From Flavobacterium laiguense (GTDB taxonomy: Bacteria; Bacteroidota; Bacteroidia; Flavobacteriales; Flavobacteriaceae): a DNA stretch of 64,000 nucleotides. A model generated the notes under the pieces. That model saw only the letters and a program-made list of their open reading frames with translations. It ran no database searches and was not told the DNA's origin. Of the stretch, positions 51,961-62,560 are shown one piece after another (positions within the stretch are counted from its first letter, which is position 1; the number at the start of each line of letters is the position of its first letter). The stretch spans positions 124,001 to 188,000 of the forward strand of contig NZ_QCZH01000004.1 of the NCBI RefSeq assembly GCF_003097655.1. Reading direction: 5' to 3'. The position numbers and the translations under genes were made by a program.

Positions 51961-52135
51961 AATTCCTTTATTAACATTGAATACTACAAATTTAAACAAA
52001 TTTACTCATGAAAATGAATGTCTTTTAGCCCCGTTTGAAGTGGAAATCCTTTTTTATCTTGTTTTTTTTTCTAACGAGATAAAAAAGATTGAAACGGAAA
52101 GCGGGATTAGCTCCATACAAAACAAATTAAACAAA

Positions 52136-52223
52136 AAACAGCTACCAAAAACGATAGCTGTTTTAATTATAGCGCAATTATTTTGTTTTTTAAACCATTT
52201 TGTTAACCCTAACAAAATGGTTT
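52136..52223 (-). terminator. Two hairpins after nrdA
   Basis: A perfect 14-bp hairpin (aaaccattttgtta / taacaaaatggttt, 52192-52223) and a second one (aaaacagcta / tagctgtttt, about 52136-52163). They lie downstream of nrdA and may end its transcript. A 'gcttcgttcctcgcaatgactt' spacer repeat, common in Flavobacterium, lies at 52237-52258. Confidence 0.75.
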
Positions 52224-52258
52224 TATAGGAATGTGATTGCTTCGTTCCTCGCAATGAC

Positions 52259-54637
52259 TTAACTTCCGCACATTTCGCAATCTTCAGGATCTGCGGCTTG
52301 TGCTTTGAGCAACATCGCTTTGAAATCCTCAACATCTATCGCTTCTGATACTGGAGTATCTTCTTTTTTATCATTGTTTAATGTAAATTTGATGGCATCA
52401 ACCGCTGCTTTGGTTCTCAAATAATACATCCCTGTTTTCAAACCGGATTGCCAAGCGTAGAAATGCATAGACGTTAGTTTTGAATAATTGGCGTCTTGCA
52501 TAAACAAGTTCAAAGATTGCGATTGATCTACAAAATACCCTCTTTGACGAGACATATCGATAATGTCTTTCATAGACATTTCCCAAACGGTTTTGTACAA
52601 TTCTTTTAAATCTTGCGGAATCACATCGATGTTTTGAACCGATCCGTTGTGACGCATGATTTCTTGTTTCAAGTTGTCATTCCACAATCCTAGTTTTACT
52701 AAATCGTGCAATAAATGCTTATTCACCACAATAAATTCACCAGACAATACGCGTCTTGTATAGATATTTGAAGTGTATGGTTCGAATGCTTCGTTGTTAC
52801 CCAAAATTTGAGAAGTCGAAGCCGTTGGCATTGGCGCAACCAATAATGAATTACGAACACCATGCTCTACCACTTCTTTTCTAAGCGAAGCCCAGTCCCA
52901 TCTTCCTGATAATTCTTCGTCTTTCAACCCCCACAAATTGTGCTGAAACTCTCCGTTTGACATTGGAGAACCTTTGAAAGTAGAATAAGCTCCTTCTTCC
53001 TTTGCCATTTCCATAGATGCGGTACAGGCAGCAAAATAAAGGGTTTCGAATATTTCTTGGTTTAATACTTTAGCTGCATCGCTTGTAAAAGGCAAACGCA
53101 ATAGGATAAAAGCATCGGCAAGTCCTTGCACCCCAAGACCAATTGGTCTGTGACGAAGGTTTGAGTTTTCGGCTTCTTTTACAGGATAGTAATTTCTGTC
53201 GATTACTCTATTCAAGTTACGTGTCACACGCTTGGTCACATCGTATAATAATTGATGATCGAATTTTCCGTTTTCAACGAACATTGGTAAAGAAATAGAA
53301 GCCAAATTACAAACAGCAACCTCATCCGCAGAAGTATATTCCATAATCTCAGTACACAAATTCGATGAACGAATGGTACCTAGGTTTTTTTGGTTTGATT
53401 TTCTATTGGCTGCATCCTTGTACAACATATAAGGCGTTCCTGTCTCAATTTGTGATTCTAGGATTTTCTCCCACAATTCGCGCGCTTTGATGGTTTTTCT
53501 ACCTTTTCCCCTGTTTTCATAGTCAATGTACATCGCTTCAAACTCGTCTCCGTACACATCGTACAAACCTGGACATTCGTTAGGACACATCAAAGTCCAA
53601 GTAGTATCTTCTTGAACACGCTTCATAAACAAATCCGATGTCCACATGGCAAAGAACAAATCTCTAGCACGCATTTCTTCTTTTCCAGTATTCTTTTTTA
53701 GATCTAAGAAATCAAAGATATCCGCATGCCAAGTTTCGATATAAATAGCGAAACTTCCTTTACGTTTTCCACCACCTTGATCTACATAACGAGCAGTATC
53801 ATTAAACACTCTCAACATAGGAACAATTCCGTTTGAAGTACCGTTTGTACCACGAATATACGAACCTGTAGCACGAACGTTATGAATAGAAAGTCCAACT
53901 CCTCCCGCTGATTGCGATATTTTGGCGGTTTGTTTTAAAGTATCATATATTCCATCAATACTATCGTCTTGCATAGCCAAAAGGAAACAAGAAGACATTT
54001 GTGGTTTTGGAGTTCCTGCATTGAACAACGTAGGCGTTGCATGGGTAAAGAATTTCTTAGACATTAAGTCATAAGTCTCCATTACTGATTTCAAATCATC
54101 CAAGTGAATTCCAACAGAAACACGCATCAACATGTGTTGCGGACGCTCCACAATTTTTCCGTTTATTTTCAACAAATACGAACGTTCCAGAGTTTTAAAC
54201 CCAAAATAATCATAGTTAAAATCTCTGTTGTATATAATGTGAGAATCTAAAAACTCAGCATTTTCCATAATCACTTGATGCACCTCTTCGGACAACAATG
54301 GTGATTCTTGGTTGGTTCTCGGATTGATGTAATGAAACATTTCATTCATCGTTTCGGAGAACGATTTTTTGGTATTCGAATGTAAATTTGATATTGCAAT
54401 ACGAGCTGCCAATTGTGCATAATCCGGATGAGCAATGGTCATTGAAGCTGCAGTTTCGGCCGCAAGATTATCCAGTTCTGATGTAGAAACTCCATCATAC
54501 AAACCTTCAATAACACGCATAGCCACTTTAACTGGATCTACCAATTCGTTCAAGCCGTAACATAATTTTTTTATTCTGTCTGTAATCTTGTCAAACATTA
54601 CAGGTTCTTTGTGGCCGTCTCTTTTTATTACATACAT
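52259..54637 (-). CDS. nrdA: Class I ribonucleotide reductase, large subunit
   Basis: Reduces NDPs to dNDPs. ATP-cone (about 1-95, [20 protein letters not shown]), then the ten-stranded catalytic barrel with [20 protein letters not shown] (first active cysteine), [20 protein letters not shown] and [20 protein letters not shown], and a C-terminal swinging pair CEMCGS. 792 residues, complete. nrdB is upstream on the same strand, 290 bases away. Confidence 0.97.
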   Translation of the reverse strand: MYVIKRDGHKEPVMFDKITDRIKKLCYGLNELVDPVKVAMRVIEGLYDGVSTSELDNLAAETAASMTIAHPDYAQLAARIAISNLHSNTKKSFSETMNEMFHYINPRTNQESPLLSEEVHQVIMENAEFLDSHIIYNRDFNYDYFGFKTLERSYLLKINGKIVERPQHMLMRVSVGIHLDDLKSVMETYDLMSKKFFTHATPTLFNAGTPKPQMSSCFLLAMQDDSIDGIYDTLKQTAKISQSAGGVGLSIHNVRATGSYIRGTNGTSNGIVPMLRVFNDTARYVDQGGGKRKGSFAIYIETWHADIFDFLDLKKNTGKEEMRARDLFFAMWTSDLFMKRVQEDTTWTLMCPNECPGLYDVYGDEFEAMYIDYENRGKGRKTIKARELWEKILESQIETGTPYMLYKDAANRKSNQKNLGTIRSSNLCTEIMEYTSADEVAVCNLASISLPMFVENGKFDHQLLYDVTKRVTRNLNRVIDRNYYPVKEAENSNLRHRPIGLGVQGLADAFILLRLPFTSDAAKVLNQEIFETLYFAACTASMEMAKEEGAYSTFKGSPMSNGEFQHNLWGLKDEELSGRWDWASLRKEVVEHGVRNSLLVAPMPTASTSQILGNNEAFEPYTSNIYTRRVLSGEFIVVNKHLLHDLVKLGLWNDNLKQEIMRHNGSVQNIDVIPQDLKELYKTVWEMSMKDIIDMSRQRGYFVDQSQSLNLFMQDANYSKLTSMHFYAWQSGLKTGMYYLRTKAAVDAIKFTLNNDKKEDTPVSEAIDVEDFKAMLLKAQAADPEDCEMCGS

Positions 54638-54927
54638 ACTTTATCGAATTTATTTTATTAATGAATTGTGATTTACGAATAGTAGGAATTCATAATTCAT
54701 TTTTTACTCACTGTCAATCCATGACCCATTTCGATACTTTGTTTCATCTCATAAAAACAAGATGAAACAAAACGCCGTCATTTGTCCCAAAATCAATCTG
54801 GGCTGAATTAACTTAGTTTTCAGATTTGGGGGAATCTTATGAAAACAACTTAATTATACTTACACTTTTTATTTATTCTTTGGAGCTATCAAATACTTAG
54901 GTAATATTTAAAACTCAAAACTGTATT
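54638..54927. other. Spacer between nrdB and nrdA
   Basis: A/T-rich; a short 'gaattgtgatttacgaatag' text and cccaaaatcaatctggg are seen. I find neither a gene nor a clear NrdR box. Confidence 0.3.
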
Positions 54928-55905
54928 TTAAAAATCAGCGTCGAAGCTAATTTTTTGAGAATCGCCTTCAGTAACTTTAACACCTGATTTTTGATATTCG
55001 GCAACTTTTTTCTCGAAGAAATTAGTCTTCCCTTGAAGTGAAATCATATCCATAAAATCAAATGGATTGGTAACATTATATTCTCTATCACAACCCAATT
55101 CTACCAATAACCTATCGGCAACAAATTCTAAATATTGGGTCATTAATACTGCATTCATCCCGATCAAACTTACTGGAAGTGATTCGGTAATAAATTCTCT
55201 TTCTATATTTAAAGCATCCACTATGATGCTTCTAATTCTTTCTTTTGGTACTTTATTGATCAAATGGTGGTTGTGTAAATGCACTGCAAAATCACAGTGA
55301 ACACCTTCATCACGAGAAATCAATTCATTAGAGAAAGTCAAACCTGGCATCAATCCACGTTTTTTCAACCAATAAATAGAACAAAATGCTCCCGAGAAGA
55401 AAATACCTTCTACCGCTGCAAAAGCGATCAAACGCTCTGCAAACGAATCCGATTCAATCCATTTCAAAGCCCATTCCGCTTTTTTCTTAATGGCAGGAAA
55501 AACTTCCAATGCATTAAACAAATCTGCTTTTTCGGCTTCGTCTTTCACGTAAGTGTCTATCAGAAGTGAATAGGTTTCGCTATGAATGTTTTCCATCATG
55601 ATTTGAAAACCATAGAAAAACTTAGCTTCGGCATATTGCACTTCATTTACGAAGTTCTCAGCAAGATTTTCGTTTACAATCCCATCCGATGCTGCGAAAA
55701 AAGCAAGGATATGTTTTATAAAGTAACGCTCATCATCACTCAACTTATTATTCCAGTCGTTCAAATCCTGTGAAAGATCAATTTCTTCGGCAGTCCAAAA
55801 ACTAGCTTCCATCATTTTATACCATTCCCAAATATCATGGTGTTTGATAGGAAAAATCACGAAACGATTTTTGTTTTCTTGTAAAATTGGTTCAATTTGC
55901 GACAT
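54928..55905 (-). CDS. nrdB: Class I ribonucleotide reductase, small subunit
   Basis: Ferritin-like radical-generating subunit, 325 residues. Metal ligands are in [15 protein letters not shown], [20 protein letters not shown] and AVEGIFFSG segments; the tyrosyl radical position is expected at Y in [10 protein letters not shown]. The C-terminus ([12 protein letters not shown]) is the peptide that docks NrdA. Precedes nrdA. Confidence 0.97.
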   Translation of the reverse strand: MSQIEPILQENKNRFVIFPIKHHDIWEWYKMMEASFWTAEEIDLSQDLNDWNNKLSDDERYFIKHILAFFAASDGIVNENLAENFVNEVQYAEAKFFYGFQIMMENIHSETYSLLIDTYVKDEAEKADLFNALEVFPAIKKKAEWALKWIESDSFAERLIAFAAVEGIFFSGAFCSIYWLKKRGLMPGLTFSNELISRDEGVHCDFAVHLHNHHLINKVPKERIRSIIVDALNIEREFITESLPVSLIGMNAVLMTQYLEFVADRLLVELGCDREYNVTNPFDFMDMISLQGKTNFFEKKVAEYQKSGVKVTEGDSQKISFDADF

Positions 55906-56165
55906 TGGATTGTATTTGTTTTTTTTTGAATTTTTAATGAAAATCGGTGCGAAAAGCGAATTACAAAGATTGTGAAATATTGCGGTTATTAAAAGTCAAA
56001 CTTATTCACAATAGTTCATAGTTTTTAACAATAAACAAAAAATGAAGTGTTTTTCTTTCAAACTACAACGCGCTAACAATCAATGAATTAACCACGTGAA
56101 AACATCTTAAACACCTGTAAAATATAGAATTTTTAAATAATTACCGATACTAATTTTTTAATTTT
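55906..56165. other. Spacer upstream of nrdB
   Basis: AT-rich. No gene seen. It contains the nrdB promoter, not identified with confidence. Confidence 0.3.
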
Positions 56166-56738
56166 TTACAATTTGTTTTTCAATTCTTCGGCTACTTTTT
56201 CAAGCTCTAAATACCAATCTTCGCCAAAGCGACGAATAAGGGCTTCTTTTACAAATTTATATACCGGAACTTCGAGTTCTTGACCTAAAGAACAGGCTGC
56301 ATCACAAATATCCCATTTGTCATAATTGACAGCAGCAAACTCTGTAAAATCTTTAACTCGTATCGGATACAAATGACAGGAAACAGGTTTTTTCCAATCT
56401 ATTATTCCTTGATTGTAGGCTTGCTCAATTCCACAAAGGGCTGTCTTACCATCAAAAATCACATAGGCGCAATCTTTGTTATCAATCAGCGGTGTTTCAA
56501 GTTCACCATCTGTTCCATTTACCCAAGTTCCCTGTGCTTCTATAGCCTCAATTCCTTGTTTTCTTAAAAATGGTTTTACTTTTGGATATATTTCCTCCAA
56601 TATTTTTGTTTCTGCCAAACTCAATGGAGCTCCTGCATCGCCATCGACGCAACAAGCTCCTTTGCATGCTGACAAATTACAAACAAATTCTTTTTCGAGT
56701 ATATCCTCTGAGACGATGGTTTTTCCTAGTTGAAACAT
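56166..56738 (-). CDS. DUF3109 family cysteine-rich protein
   Basis: Cytoplasmic protein of 190 residues with an iron-sulfur-like cysteine set: [15 protein letters not shown] at residues 20-34, a single C in NKDCAY and ALCGIEQA, then SCHLYPIRV and [10 protein letters not shown], in the pattern CxxxCxxxCC ... C ... C ... CxxxC, like YkgJ/Fe-S proteins of the FliB type. Function unknown; the family is common in Bacteroidota. Confidence 0.85.
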   Translation of the reverse strand: MFQLGKTIVSEDILEKEFVCNLSACKGACCVDGDAGAPLSLAETKILEEIYPKVKPFLRKQGIEAIEAQGTWVNGTDGELETPLIDNKDCAYVIFDGKTALCGIEQAYNQGIIDWKKPVSCHLYPIRVKDFTEFAAVNYDKWDICDAACSLGQELEVPVYKFVKEALIRRFGEDWYLELEKVAEELKNKL

Positions 56739-57270
56739 TTTGCAAAGGTAGTCAAAGATTCAAGAAATAAAAGCGAGCGGTAAACATAAGCGCAATAAAC
56801 GAATCAAATTAACACGTTGCAACAAATTTACTTACATAAATTCACAATCTAAATTTATCAAAAGGGCAGTTATTTCGTCCTAGTCAAAACATTTCATCGG
56901 TGTTGCATTCCATAGTCACACTCATCATTTTAGACGTTTTATCAAAAGCATCTTTTACACTGAGTTTGGTATCTCCCTACAAATTTACACTCACCCTCAA
57001 CTGTATGAAAACAACATAGACAAGAGAGCGAATGTCAAATATTTCCCAGTCGCCTTATATGTTTTAAAATCACAACAAACTTACAGATTGACTTTCAAGT
57101 TATTACGCAATTTAACTTTTGATTTAATCAATATTATTAAAAATTAAAACAGAATAAAGATGCTTTACTTCACAATCAATTAATAACCGAATCTCCAAAA
57201 TAAAAAAAATAAACGTATTTTTGATAGACAAAAAACAATTAACAAGAACTATTCTGTAAAAAACAATACT
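56739..57270. other. 530-base spacer upstream of marC
   Basis: No start-to-stop gene of note. On the minus strand 56884-56976 is open without a start (GDTKLSVKDAFDKTSKMMSV ending TDEMF) and could be the remnant of a lost gene, but no family is recognised. TATTTTTG at 57216-57223 may be the marC -7 box. Confidence 0.4.
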
Positions 57271-57849
57271 ATGATGGATTTCAACCTAAAAGAGGTAATA
57301 ACGGTAGGAATGGTGCTTTTCGCCGTAATTGACATTGTGGGATCCATTCCTATTATCGTAGGATTGAGAGCCAAACACGGTCATATCGAATCTGAAAAAG
57401 CGGCCTTAGTTGCAGGATTAATAATGATCTTATTCTTGTTTATTGGAGAAGAGTTCTTAAGTTTAATCGGCATTGATGTGCATTCTTTTGCAGTTGCCGG
57501 TTCTTTTGTCTTATTCTTTTTGGCTTTAGAAATGATACTAGGAATTCATCTGTACCGGGATGAAGAAGCCAGTTCGGCATCGATTGTACCATTGGCTTTT
57601 CCACTAATTGCGGGAGCGGGAACCATGACCACTTTACTTTCCTTACGTTCCCAGTTTCACACCCTAAATATCGTTATTGCCATTGTACTAAATATCATAT
57701 TGGTTTACATCGTCTTAAAATCTTCTGGAAAAATTGAAAAAATGCTAGGACAAAATGGCCTTGGAGTAATTCGCAAGACATTTGGAGTAGTCCTTTTGGC
57801 AATTGCTGTTAAATTATTCGCCGCTAATGTTAAAGGTTTGTTTGTCTAA
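57271..57849 (+). CDS. MarC family integral membrane protein
   Basis: About 192 residues with six hydrophobic segments; VLFAVIDIVGSIPIIVGL at the N-terminus and AFPLIAGAGTMTTLLSL are the family signatures. MarC proteins were once linked to multiple antibiotic resistance, without proof; their function is unknown. Followed by two small genes, perhaps as part of one transcript. Confidence 0.9.
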   Translation: MMDFNLKEVITVGMVLFAVIDIVGSIPIIVGLRAKHGHIESEKAALVAGLIMILFLFIGEEFLSLIGIDVHSFAVAGSFVLFFLALEMILGIHLYRDEEASSASIVPLAFPLIAGAGTMTTLLSLRSQFHTLNIVIAIVLNIILVYIVLKSSGKIEKMLGQNGLGVIRKTFGVVLLAIAVKLFAANVKGLFV

Positions 57850-57977
57850 AAAAAAAAATTATAAATTTACCCCCTAATATTTTATGTATTAAAGGTTGTC
57901 CCAATTTTTGAACAAGTTTTAATTTTTAAAATTGATTCAAAGAACATCTTTATTTACACAAAAGAATAATTAAACCT

Positions 57978-58181
57978 ATGAAACTTTTTACTAATATCTT
58001 AGTACTTTTAGCAGTTGCACTTCTTATTTTTAATATTACTTTAATCGATTTTCAAAATCCATTTAAGGGAGATAGCGTTATAGCGTTTGTTGGCATTGCC
58101 GCTTCATTTTGTGCCGTATTAATTCTTCTGATTTTTAGAATGTCTAAAAAAATAGTTGAAAAAATGAACGACAACGCGTAA
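57978..58181 (+). CDS. Small two-helix membrane protein
   Basis: Not recognised. 67 residues with two hydrophobic segments (about 4-23 and 38-55) and a charged C-terminus (RMSKKIVEKMNDN). Two bases separate it from the following oxidoreductase gene, which suggests coupled translation. Confidence 0.65.
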   Translation: MKLFTNILVLLAVALLIFNITLIDFQNPFKGDSVIAFVGIAASFCAVLILLIFRMSKKIVEKMNDNA

Positions 58182-58183
58182 TC

Positions 58184-58792
58184 GTGTTTGACGTATTAAT
58201 CATAGGCGGAGGCGTTTCTGGGGTGTCGTGCGCTCAAGTATTGGGTTCTGCCCGCAAAAAGCCATTTGTTTCTTCTAAGAAAATTGGAATCTTTACCCAT
58301 CAAAAAACATCCTCACTTCAAGAAGCTGTTTTTAACAATGCCTACGGAATTCCTCCAGGAAAATTAGGTTCTGATTTGCTAATCGAAAGTATAGATCATT
58401 TATCCAATACATATCCGCATATCATTCAAATCCCTGAGGAAAAAGCATTAAAAATCGAAGGTCAATATCCAGAATTTACTATTATCACAAACAAAAACAG
58501 TTACAAAACCCACAATGTTGTAGTAGGAATCGGCGCAGCCAATACATTTGCAATTGAAGGTTTGATGCAGTTTGTGGAACCCCATAAAAAATCCCTTCCC
58601 GAAAAGCAAAGAATCCAATTGAAGAATATCGACCATAAAGTCAATGATGGAATTTATGTAGTAGGAACTCTTGCGGGATGGAGAAGCCAACTGACTATTG
58701 CAGCCGGAAGTGGAGCTGCTGTCGCCACAGACTTACTTACGCTATGGAATGATGGCATTCAGACGCATTCTCACGATAGTATTAGAAAATAA
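58184..58792 (+). CDS. Small FAD/NAD(P)-dependent oxidoreductase
   Basis: A 202-residue flavoprotein starting with the dinucleotide-binding motif VLIIGGGVSGVSCAQVLG, GTG start at 58184. It has a second part VVGIGAANTFAI and a C-terminal FAD stretch DGIYVVGTLAGWRSQLTIAA near residue 160. It is shorter than thioredoxin reductases (over 300 residues) and lacks the CxxC redox pair and the NADPH domain, so it is probably a reduced FAD-binding member of unknown reaction. Confidence 0.78.
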   Translation: MFDVLIIGGGVSGVSCAQVLGSARKKPFVSSKKIGIFTHQKTSSLQEAVFNNAYGIPPGKLGSDLLIESIDHLSNTYPHIIQIPEEKALKIEGQYPEFTIITNKNSYKTHNVVVGIGAANTFAIEGLMQFVEPHKKSLPEKQRIQLKNIDHKVNDGIYVVGTLAGWRSQLTIAAGSGAAVATDLLTLWNDGIQTHSHDSIRK

Positions 58793-58872
58793 CATATCTG
58801 AGAAACAATACCACATAGTATTGAAAATTTCCATCACCTAACTTAAACATTAGCTTTTGGAATTTGGCTTTT

Positions 58873-60453
58873 TTATTTTAAATCCCCTTTCAATACCGCC
58901 TTCACCATGGCATCTTCTTTCAAAATTATTTCATAATAATATTTATCGCCATACAATTGACGGGCAAACTCCGCATTTATATATCTTTTCACTAGAGCCT
59001 TATTGTGTCCTAGTTTTATAAACAAACCATTTTGAACAAGGTATTTTTGAAAGTCATAGAAATACAAATCGGTTTCATTTATTGTATTTAAAAATTGTCC
59101 GAAAGTTAGTTTTGAAAAAGCGTTTCTATTCTTATCTAATTGTTCAAACACAAAGTGACCAACAATTCCGGATTGCAATAAATACGAAACATTTTCTGCT
59201 CCACGTTCAGCTTCCAAAGGCACAAAAACATCAGGTACAATTCCGCCTCCTCCAAAAACAATTTTACCTTTTTTGGTTTTAAACTTCAAGGAATCAACCA
59301 CCTTTATACTGTCTTTTTTATACAACTCACCGTGCAAAAAACGAGAATCCGATTCTTTGAAATAATCCTCATTCCCTTTTGAATATGGCTTTTGAATAGA
59401 TCTTCCCGTTGGCGTATAATATCTGGCGATAGTCAACCGCACTGCCGAACCATCGTTGAAATCCATTTCGCGTTGCACCAGTCCTTTTCCAAAAGAACGT
59501 CGACCTACAATCCTTCCGCGGTCATTGTCCTGGATAGCTCCTGCCAGAATTTCACTTGCCGAGGCGCTATTTTCATTAATTAAAACATAGACATTGCCGT
59601 TTTCAAAACTACCTTGCTTGGTGGCAAATGTTTTTTCGATCACTCCATTTTTACTTTTGGTAAAAACAATCAACTCCTTGTCTTTCAAAAATTCATCAGC
59701 AATAGCAATGGCCTCTTCCATATATCCTCCCCCATTATCCCGAACATCGATAACCAGTGATTTTACGCCTTGTTTTTTTAAATTGGTCAATCCCGTTTTA
59801 AACTCATCAAAAGTAGTTTCGGCAAAACGATTGATTTTTATATACCCTGTTGTTTTGTTCAATAGCAAAGCTACATCAACACTCTTTAGTGGAATAACAT
59901 CCCTCTTGATGGTTAACTTGATTTTTTTACGTTCGGATTTTCGATAAACCGTTAATTCTATCTGAGACCCTGCTTCCCCTTTTAAGGCCGCAAATAAACT
60001 ATCGTTGGGTAATTTTCGACCAAACAACTTGATTTTATCAGCATACAAAATACGATCTCCAGCTTTGATTCCCGCTTTTGCCGAAGGGCCGTTTTTAACT
60101 GGATTTATGACTGCAACCGAATCATTATACATGTAAAAATTAATTCCAATACCCACAAAATCACCTTTCATGGTCTCGGCTATTCCCGCTTGCTCACTGG
60201 GCGGAATATATACCGAATGCGGATCTAGATGAGCCAGGATATTATCAACCGTAAGATTAACAATAGAATCCGTATTGACATTATCAACATATTCGCTATC
60301 TATGAAATCAATCAGCTTGTCAAGTTTTTCTTTTGTATTTTTTTTAATTAAAAACCCATGCGTTTGGGGAGCATTAGACAAACTACCAATAAAAATACCC
60401 AGGGCAAAAATGCTTCCAATAAGTATAGGTAAATATTTGGTATCGTATTTCAT
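58873..60453 (-). CDS. S41 family C-terminal processing protease
   Basis: Membrane-anchored periplasmic serine protease: TM segment (PILIGSIFALGIFIGSL) near the N-terminus, PDZ domain (about 75-165, GDFVGIGINFYM, PSAKAGIKAGDRILYA), and catalytic Ser/Lys in ENSASASEILAGA and GRRSFGKGLVQ. Trims C-termini of exported or damaged proteins. I prefer MKYDTKYLP (60453) as start; an ATG 15 codons upstream is also possible. 526 residues. Confidence 0.93.
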   Translation of the reverse strand: MKYDTKYLPILIGSIFALGIFIGSLSNAPQTHGFLIKKNTKEKLDKLIDFIDSEYVDNVNTDSIVNLTVDNILAHLDPHSVYIPPSEQAGIAETMKGDFVGIGINFYMYNDSVAVINPVKNGPSAKAGIKAGDRILYADKIKLFGRKLPNDSLFAALKGEAGSQIELTVYRKSERKKIKLTIKRDVIPLKSVDVALLLNKTTGYIKINRFAETTFDEFKTGLTNLKKQGVKSLVIDVRDNGGGYMEEAIAIADEFLKDKELIVFTKSKNGVIEKTFATKQGSFENGNVYVLINENSASASEILAGAIQDNDRGRIVGRRSFGKGLVQREMDFNDGSAVRLTIARYYTPTGRSIQKPYSKGNEDYFKESDSRFLHGELYKKDSIKVVDSLKFKTKKGKIVFGGGGIVPDVFVPLEAERGAENVSYLLQSGIVGHFVFEQLDKNRNAFSKLTFGQFLNTINETDLYFYDFQKYLVQNGLFIKLGHNKALVKRYINAEFARQLYGDKYYYEIILKEDAMVKAVLKGDLK

Positions 60454-60498
60454 TTTATTTTGACAAAAAGCATTAAAATTAAGTTTTTTTTCGACCAT

Positions 60499-60695
60499 TT
60501 AGGTCACAGTTTTCAGTCACAGTCGCAGTTTTCAGAGTTGTCTGTAAACATTGCAATTCGCTTTCTAAACAATATTTGCAAAAAGCTGAATCTGTTTTAG
60601 TACTATTTTAAGATTATTATCCTTTTGAACAGAAAACTATCACAATATCGGGAGAAAACTGAGACTGAAAACTAACTAAATAGCTACAGCTCTTT
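60499..60695. other. Spacer between dCMP deaminase and S41 protease genes
   Basis: Repetitive words cacagttttcagtcacagtcgcag and, inverted, aaaactgagactgaaaact near 60654-60674. No gene. Confidence 0.4.
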
Positions 60696-61127
60696 TTACT
60701 CTTCTAAAACTGGAATATGTTCTACTTCGATTCCTGCTTTTAATAAAAACTGTATTCCGGAATCATCACGGTATCCATTATGATACACCACTCTTTTTAT
60801 CCCAGATTGATGTATTAATTTACTGCATTCTTTACAAGGAGAAAGCGTGATATACAAAGTCGCCCCTTCGCAGGATTGTGTAGATCTCGCTACTTTTAAT
60901 ATGGCATTTGCCTCAGCATGCAAAACATCCCAACGTGTTAATCCGTCTTCATCTTCGCAGCAATTTTCAAACCCCGAAGGCGTACCGTTATATCCATCAG
61001 AAATAATCATTCTGTCCCTTACAATAATCGCTCCTACTTGTTTTCTTTTGCAATAAGACAACAAACCCCATTCTGTAGCAATCCTAAGATAGGCTCTGTC
61101 ATATTTATTTAACTTCTTTTTCTCCAT
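60696..61127 (-). CDS. dCMP deaminase (ComEB-like)
   Basis: Zinc-dependent cytidine deaminase-like protein, 143 residues from MEKKKLNKYDRAYL. Motifs VLHAEANAILKVA (HAE) and ITLSPCKECSKLIH (PCxxC). It provides dUMP for thymidylate synthesis. The N-terminus up to GNGTPSGFENC-like text has the typical loop. It overlaps or abuts the HupE gene upstream (five bases), so the two are co-transcribed. Confidence 0.9.
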   Translation of the reverse strand: MEKKKLNKYDRAYLRIATEWGLLSYCKRKQVGAIIVRDRMIISDGYNGTPSGFENCCEDEDGLTRWDVLHAEANAILKVARSTQSCEGATLYITLSPCKECSKLIHQSGIKRVVYHNGYRDDSGIQFLLKAGIEVEHIPVLEE

Positions 61128-61132
61128 AATTA

Positions 61133-61726
61133 TTATCTCTTCCATAATTCATTTTCTACTATCATTGGCAACACCACTCCTATAATAAATGCCGACAACA
61201 CTAATGTCCAATCGCGTTTTGAAAATCTAAAAACGGTTTGAACGATATACGACAAAATCAAAACCACTATAACCACCACAATTTGTGCTGCTTCTATTCC
61301 TAATGCAAATTCACACATTGGCAATAATTTTGAGGTTGCACTACCTCCTAATATGGTTTTAAAATAATTAGAAAATCCCAATCCATGAATGATTCCAAAA
61401 AATAGCGTTATGATAAAAACCAAATTGATACTGCCGTTTTTACTGGATTTTCCAGCCGTAAATAAATTATAAAAAGCGGTTATTAAAATCGTTATCGGTA
61501 TGAGTAATTCAACCACATTAACTTTGACGGTGATGATTTCAAAAACAGAAAGAAACAGTGCTGTGGTATGCCCTAAAGTAAACACCGTCACTAAAAGTAA
61601 AATTTTCTTCCAATCATTGAAAGAGAAAGGAACTGACAAGGCAATTAAAAACAAAACATGATCATAGGAATGTATATCCAATACGTGTTTTAATCCTATT
61701 TGAAAGTAAATCAAAAATTCTGACAT
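61133..61726 (-). CDS. HupE/UreJ family membrane protein
   Basis: About 197 residues with six hydrophobic segments: GLKHVLDIHSYDHVLFLIAL at the start (His motif), SVPFSFNDWKKILLLVTVFT, and FALGIEAAQIVVVIVVLIL. HupE/UreJ proteins are proposed nickel or cobalt permeases. The start MSEFLIYFQ (61726) is chosen; the frame is open 27 codons higher, but there it runs into the element at 61746-61910 (KKTKITSPNFVRF), which also occurs before the lipoprotein gene at 8235. Confidence 0.88.
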   Translation of the reverse strand: MSEFLIYFQIGLKHVLDIHSYDHVLFLIALSVPFSFNDWKKILLLVTVFTLGHTTALFLSVFEIITVKVNVVELLIPITILITAFYNLFTAGKSSKNGSINLVFIITLFFGIIHGLGFSNYFKTILGGSATSKLLPMCEFALGIEAAQIVVVIVVLILSYIVQTVFRFSKRDWTLVLSAFIIGVVLPMIVENELWKR

Positions 61727-61745
61727 CGATAAATTAATTAAATTG

Positions 61746-61910
61746 ATAAGCAAAGGTTTTAAAATAAAGCGTACAAAATTTGGCGAAGTTATTTTGGTCT
61801 TTTTCAAGGCAAAAAATCTTTAAATAGCTGGGCTATTGAACTATTTTTTAACGAAGAAAAAGGGCAAAAGAACGAGAAAAATTGCACGAATTATTTCAGA
61901 ACATTTACTA
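61746..61910 (-). repeat. About 160-bp dispersed element, copy B
   Basis: On the minus strand this matches 8127-8287 (same orientation relative to the gene it precedes). It ends about 20 bases before the HupE start codon. The centre can fold: aaaaaatctttaaatag / ctattgaactatttttt with a few mismatches around ctggg. Rest of 61911-62074 shows no gene. Confidence 0.85.
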
Positions 61911-62074
61911 AGGTTGTAAACTTACGATTAATTTTGAAAATGGTGTATTTGATTAAAAAATCATTCTCTAAAATAAATAAAAAACAAAGGCCAATCGTAC
62001 AAAAAAGTTATGCAAAACAAAATCAATACTAAAAAAATTAATTATCTTTATGTCAAACCTAAAACATTCTTATT

Positions 62075-62506
62075 ATGTCCATTTCAGATTTATTTAGTAG
62101 TGAATTCAATCAAAGAAACCGAGGTCATTTTTCAGCCATTGTCCATGTAGCCTACGCTAGCGGTAACATCTCCGAACAAGAAAAAAAATTCTTAGACAAA
62201 CTTGCCTTAGATCTTGAAATTTCCGAAAGCGAATACAAGGAAATTCTAAAAAACCCATCAAAATACCCAATCAACGCTCCCTATCTATACATTGAAAGAC
62301 TCGAAGCGTTATATAATCTATCACGAATCGTTCATAGAGACCATCAATTAGGAGACAAACAAGAGCACTTACTCATTAAATTTGGCTTAGCACTAGGCTT
62401 CACCCCTAGCAATGTAAATTATATTGTAGACAAAGCGCTCAAACTAGTTGACAAAAACGTGGACCTAGAAACCTTTATATATGAGATGAAAAACATGTAC
62501 AAATAA
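62075..62506 (+). CDS. TerB-like tellurite resistance domain protein
   Basis: 143-residue all-helical protein. FSAIVHVAYASGNISEQEKKF, with the acidic pair of the TerB metal site in SEQEKKFLDKL and a second HRDHQLGDKQEHLL stretch near 105, matches TerB/DjlA-like domains. Role in stress or tellurite response is inferred from family. A terminator follows. Confidence 0.85.
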   Translation: MSISDLFSSEFNQRNRGHFSAIVHVAYASGNISEQEKKFLDKLALDLEISESEYKEILKNPSKYPINAPYLYIERLEALYNLSRIVHRDHQLGDKQEHLLIKFGLALGFTPSNVNYIVDKALKLVDKNVDLETFIYEMKNMYK

Positions 62507-62535
62507 AAAAAAGCTCCTGGTTGGGAGCTTTTTTC
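62505..62535. terminator. Bidirectional terminator between TerB and fbp
   Basis: aaaaaagctcc / gggagctttttt hairpin between two convergent genes. Confidence 0.88.
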
Positions 62536-62560
62536 GGTTTATTATCTTGGCTTACTTGGT

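Noticed and set aside
56884..56976. Open minus-strand stretch (starts GDTKLSVKDAF, ends TDEMF) that looks protein-like
   Set aside because: It has no start codon, a stop lies directly before it, and no family is recognised; kept only as a possible gene relic in the spacer entry.
61727..61807. 27-codon N-terminal extension of the HupE/UreJ frame
   Set aside because: The extension runs into the dispersed element and does not resemble the family, whose members start near MSEFLIYFQ.
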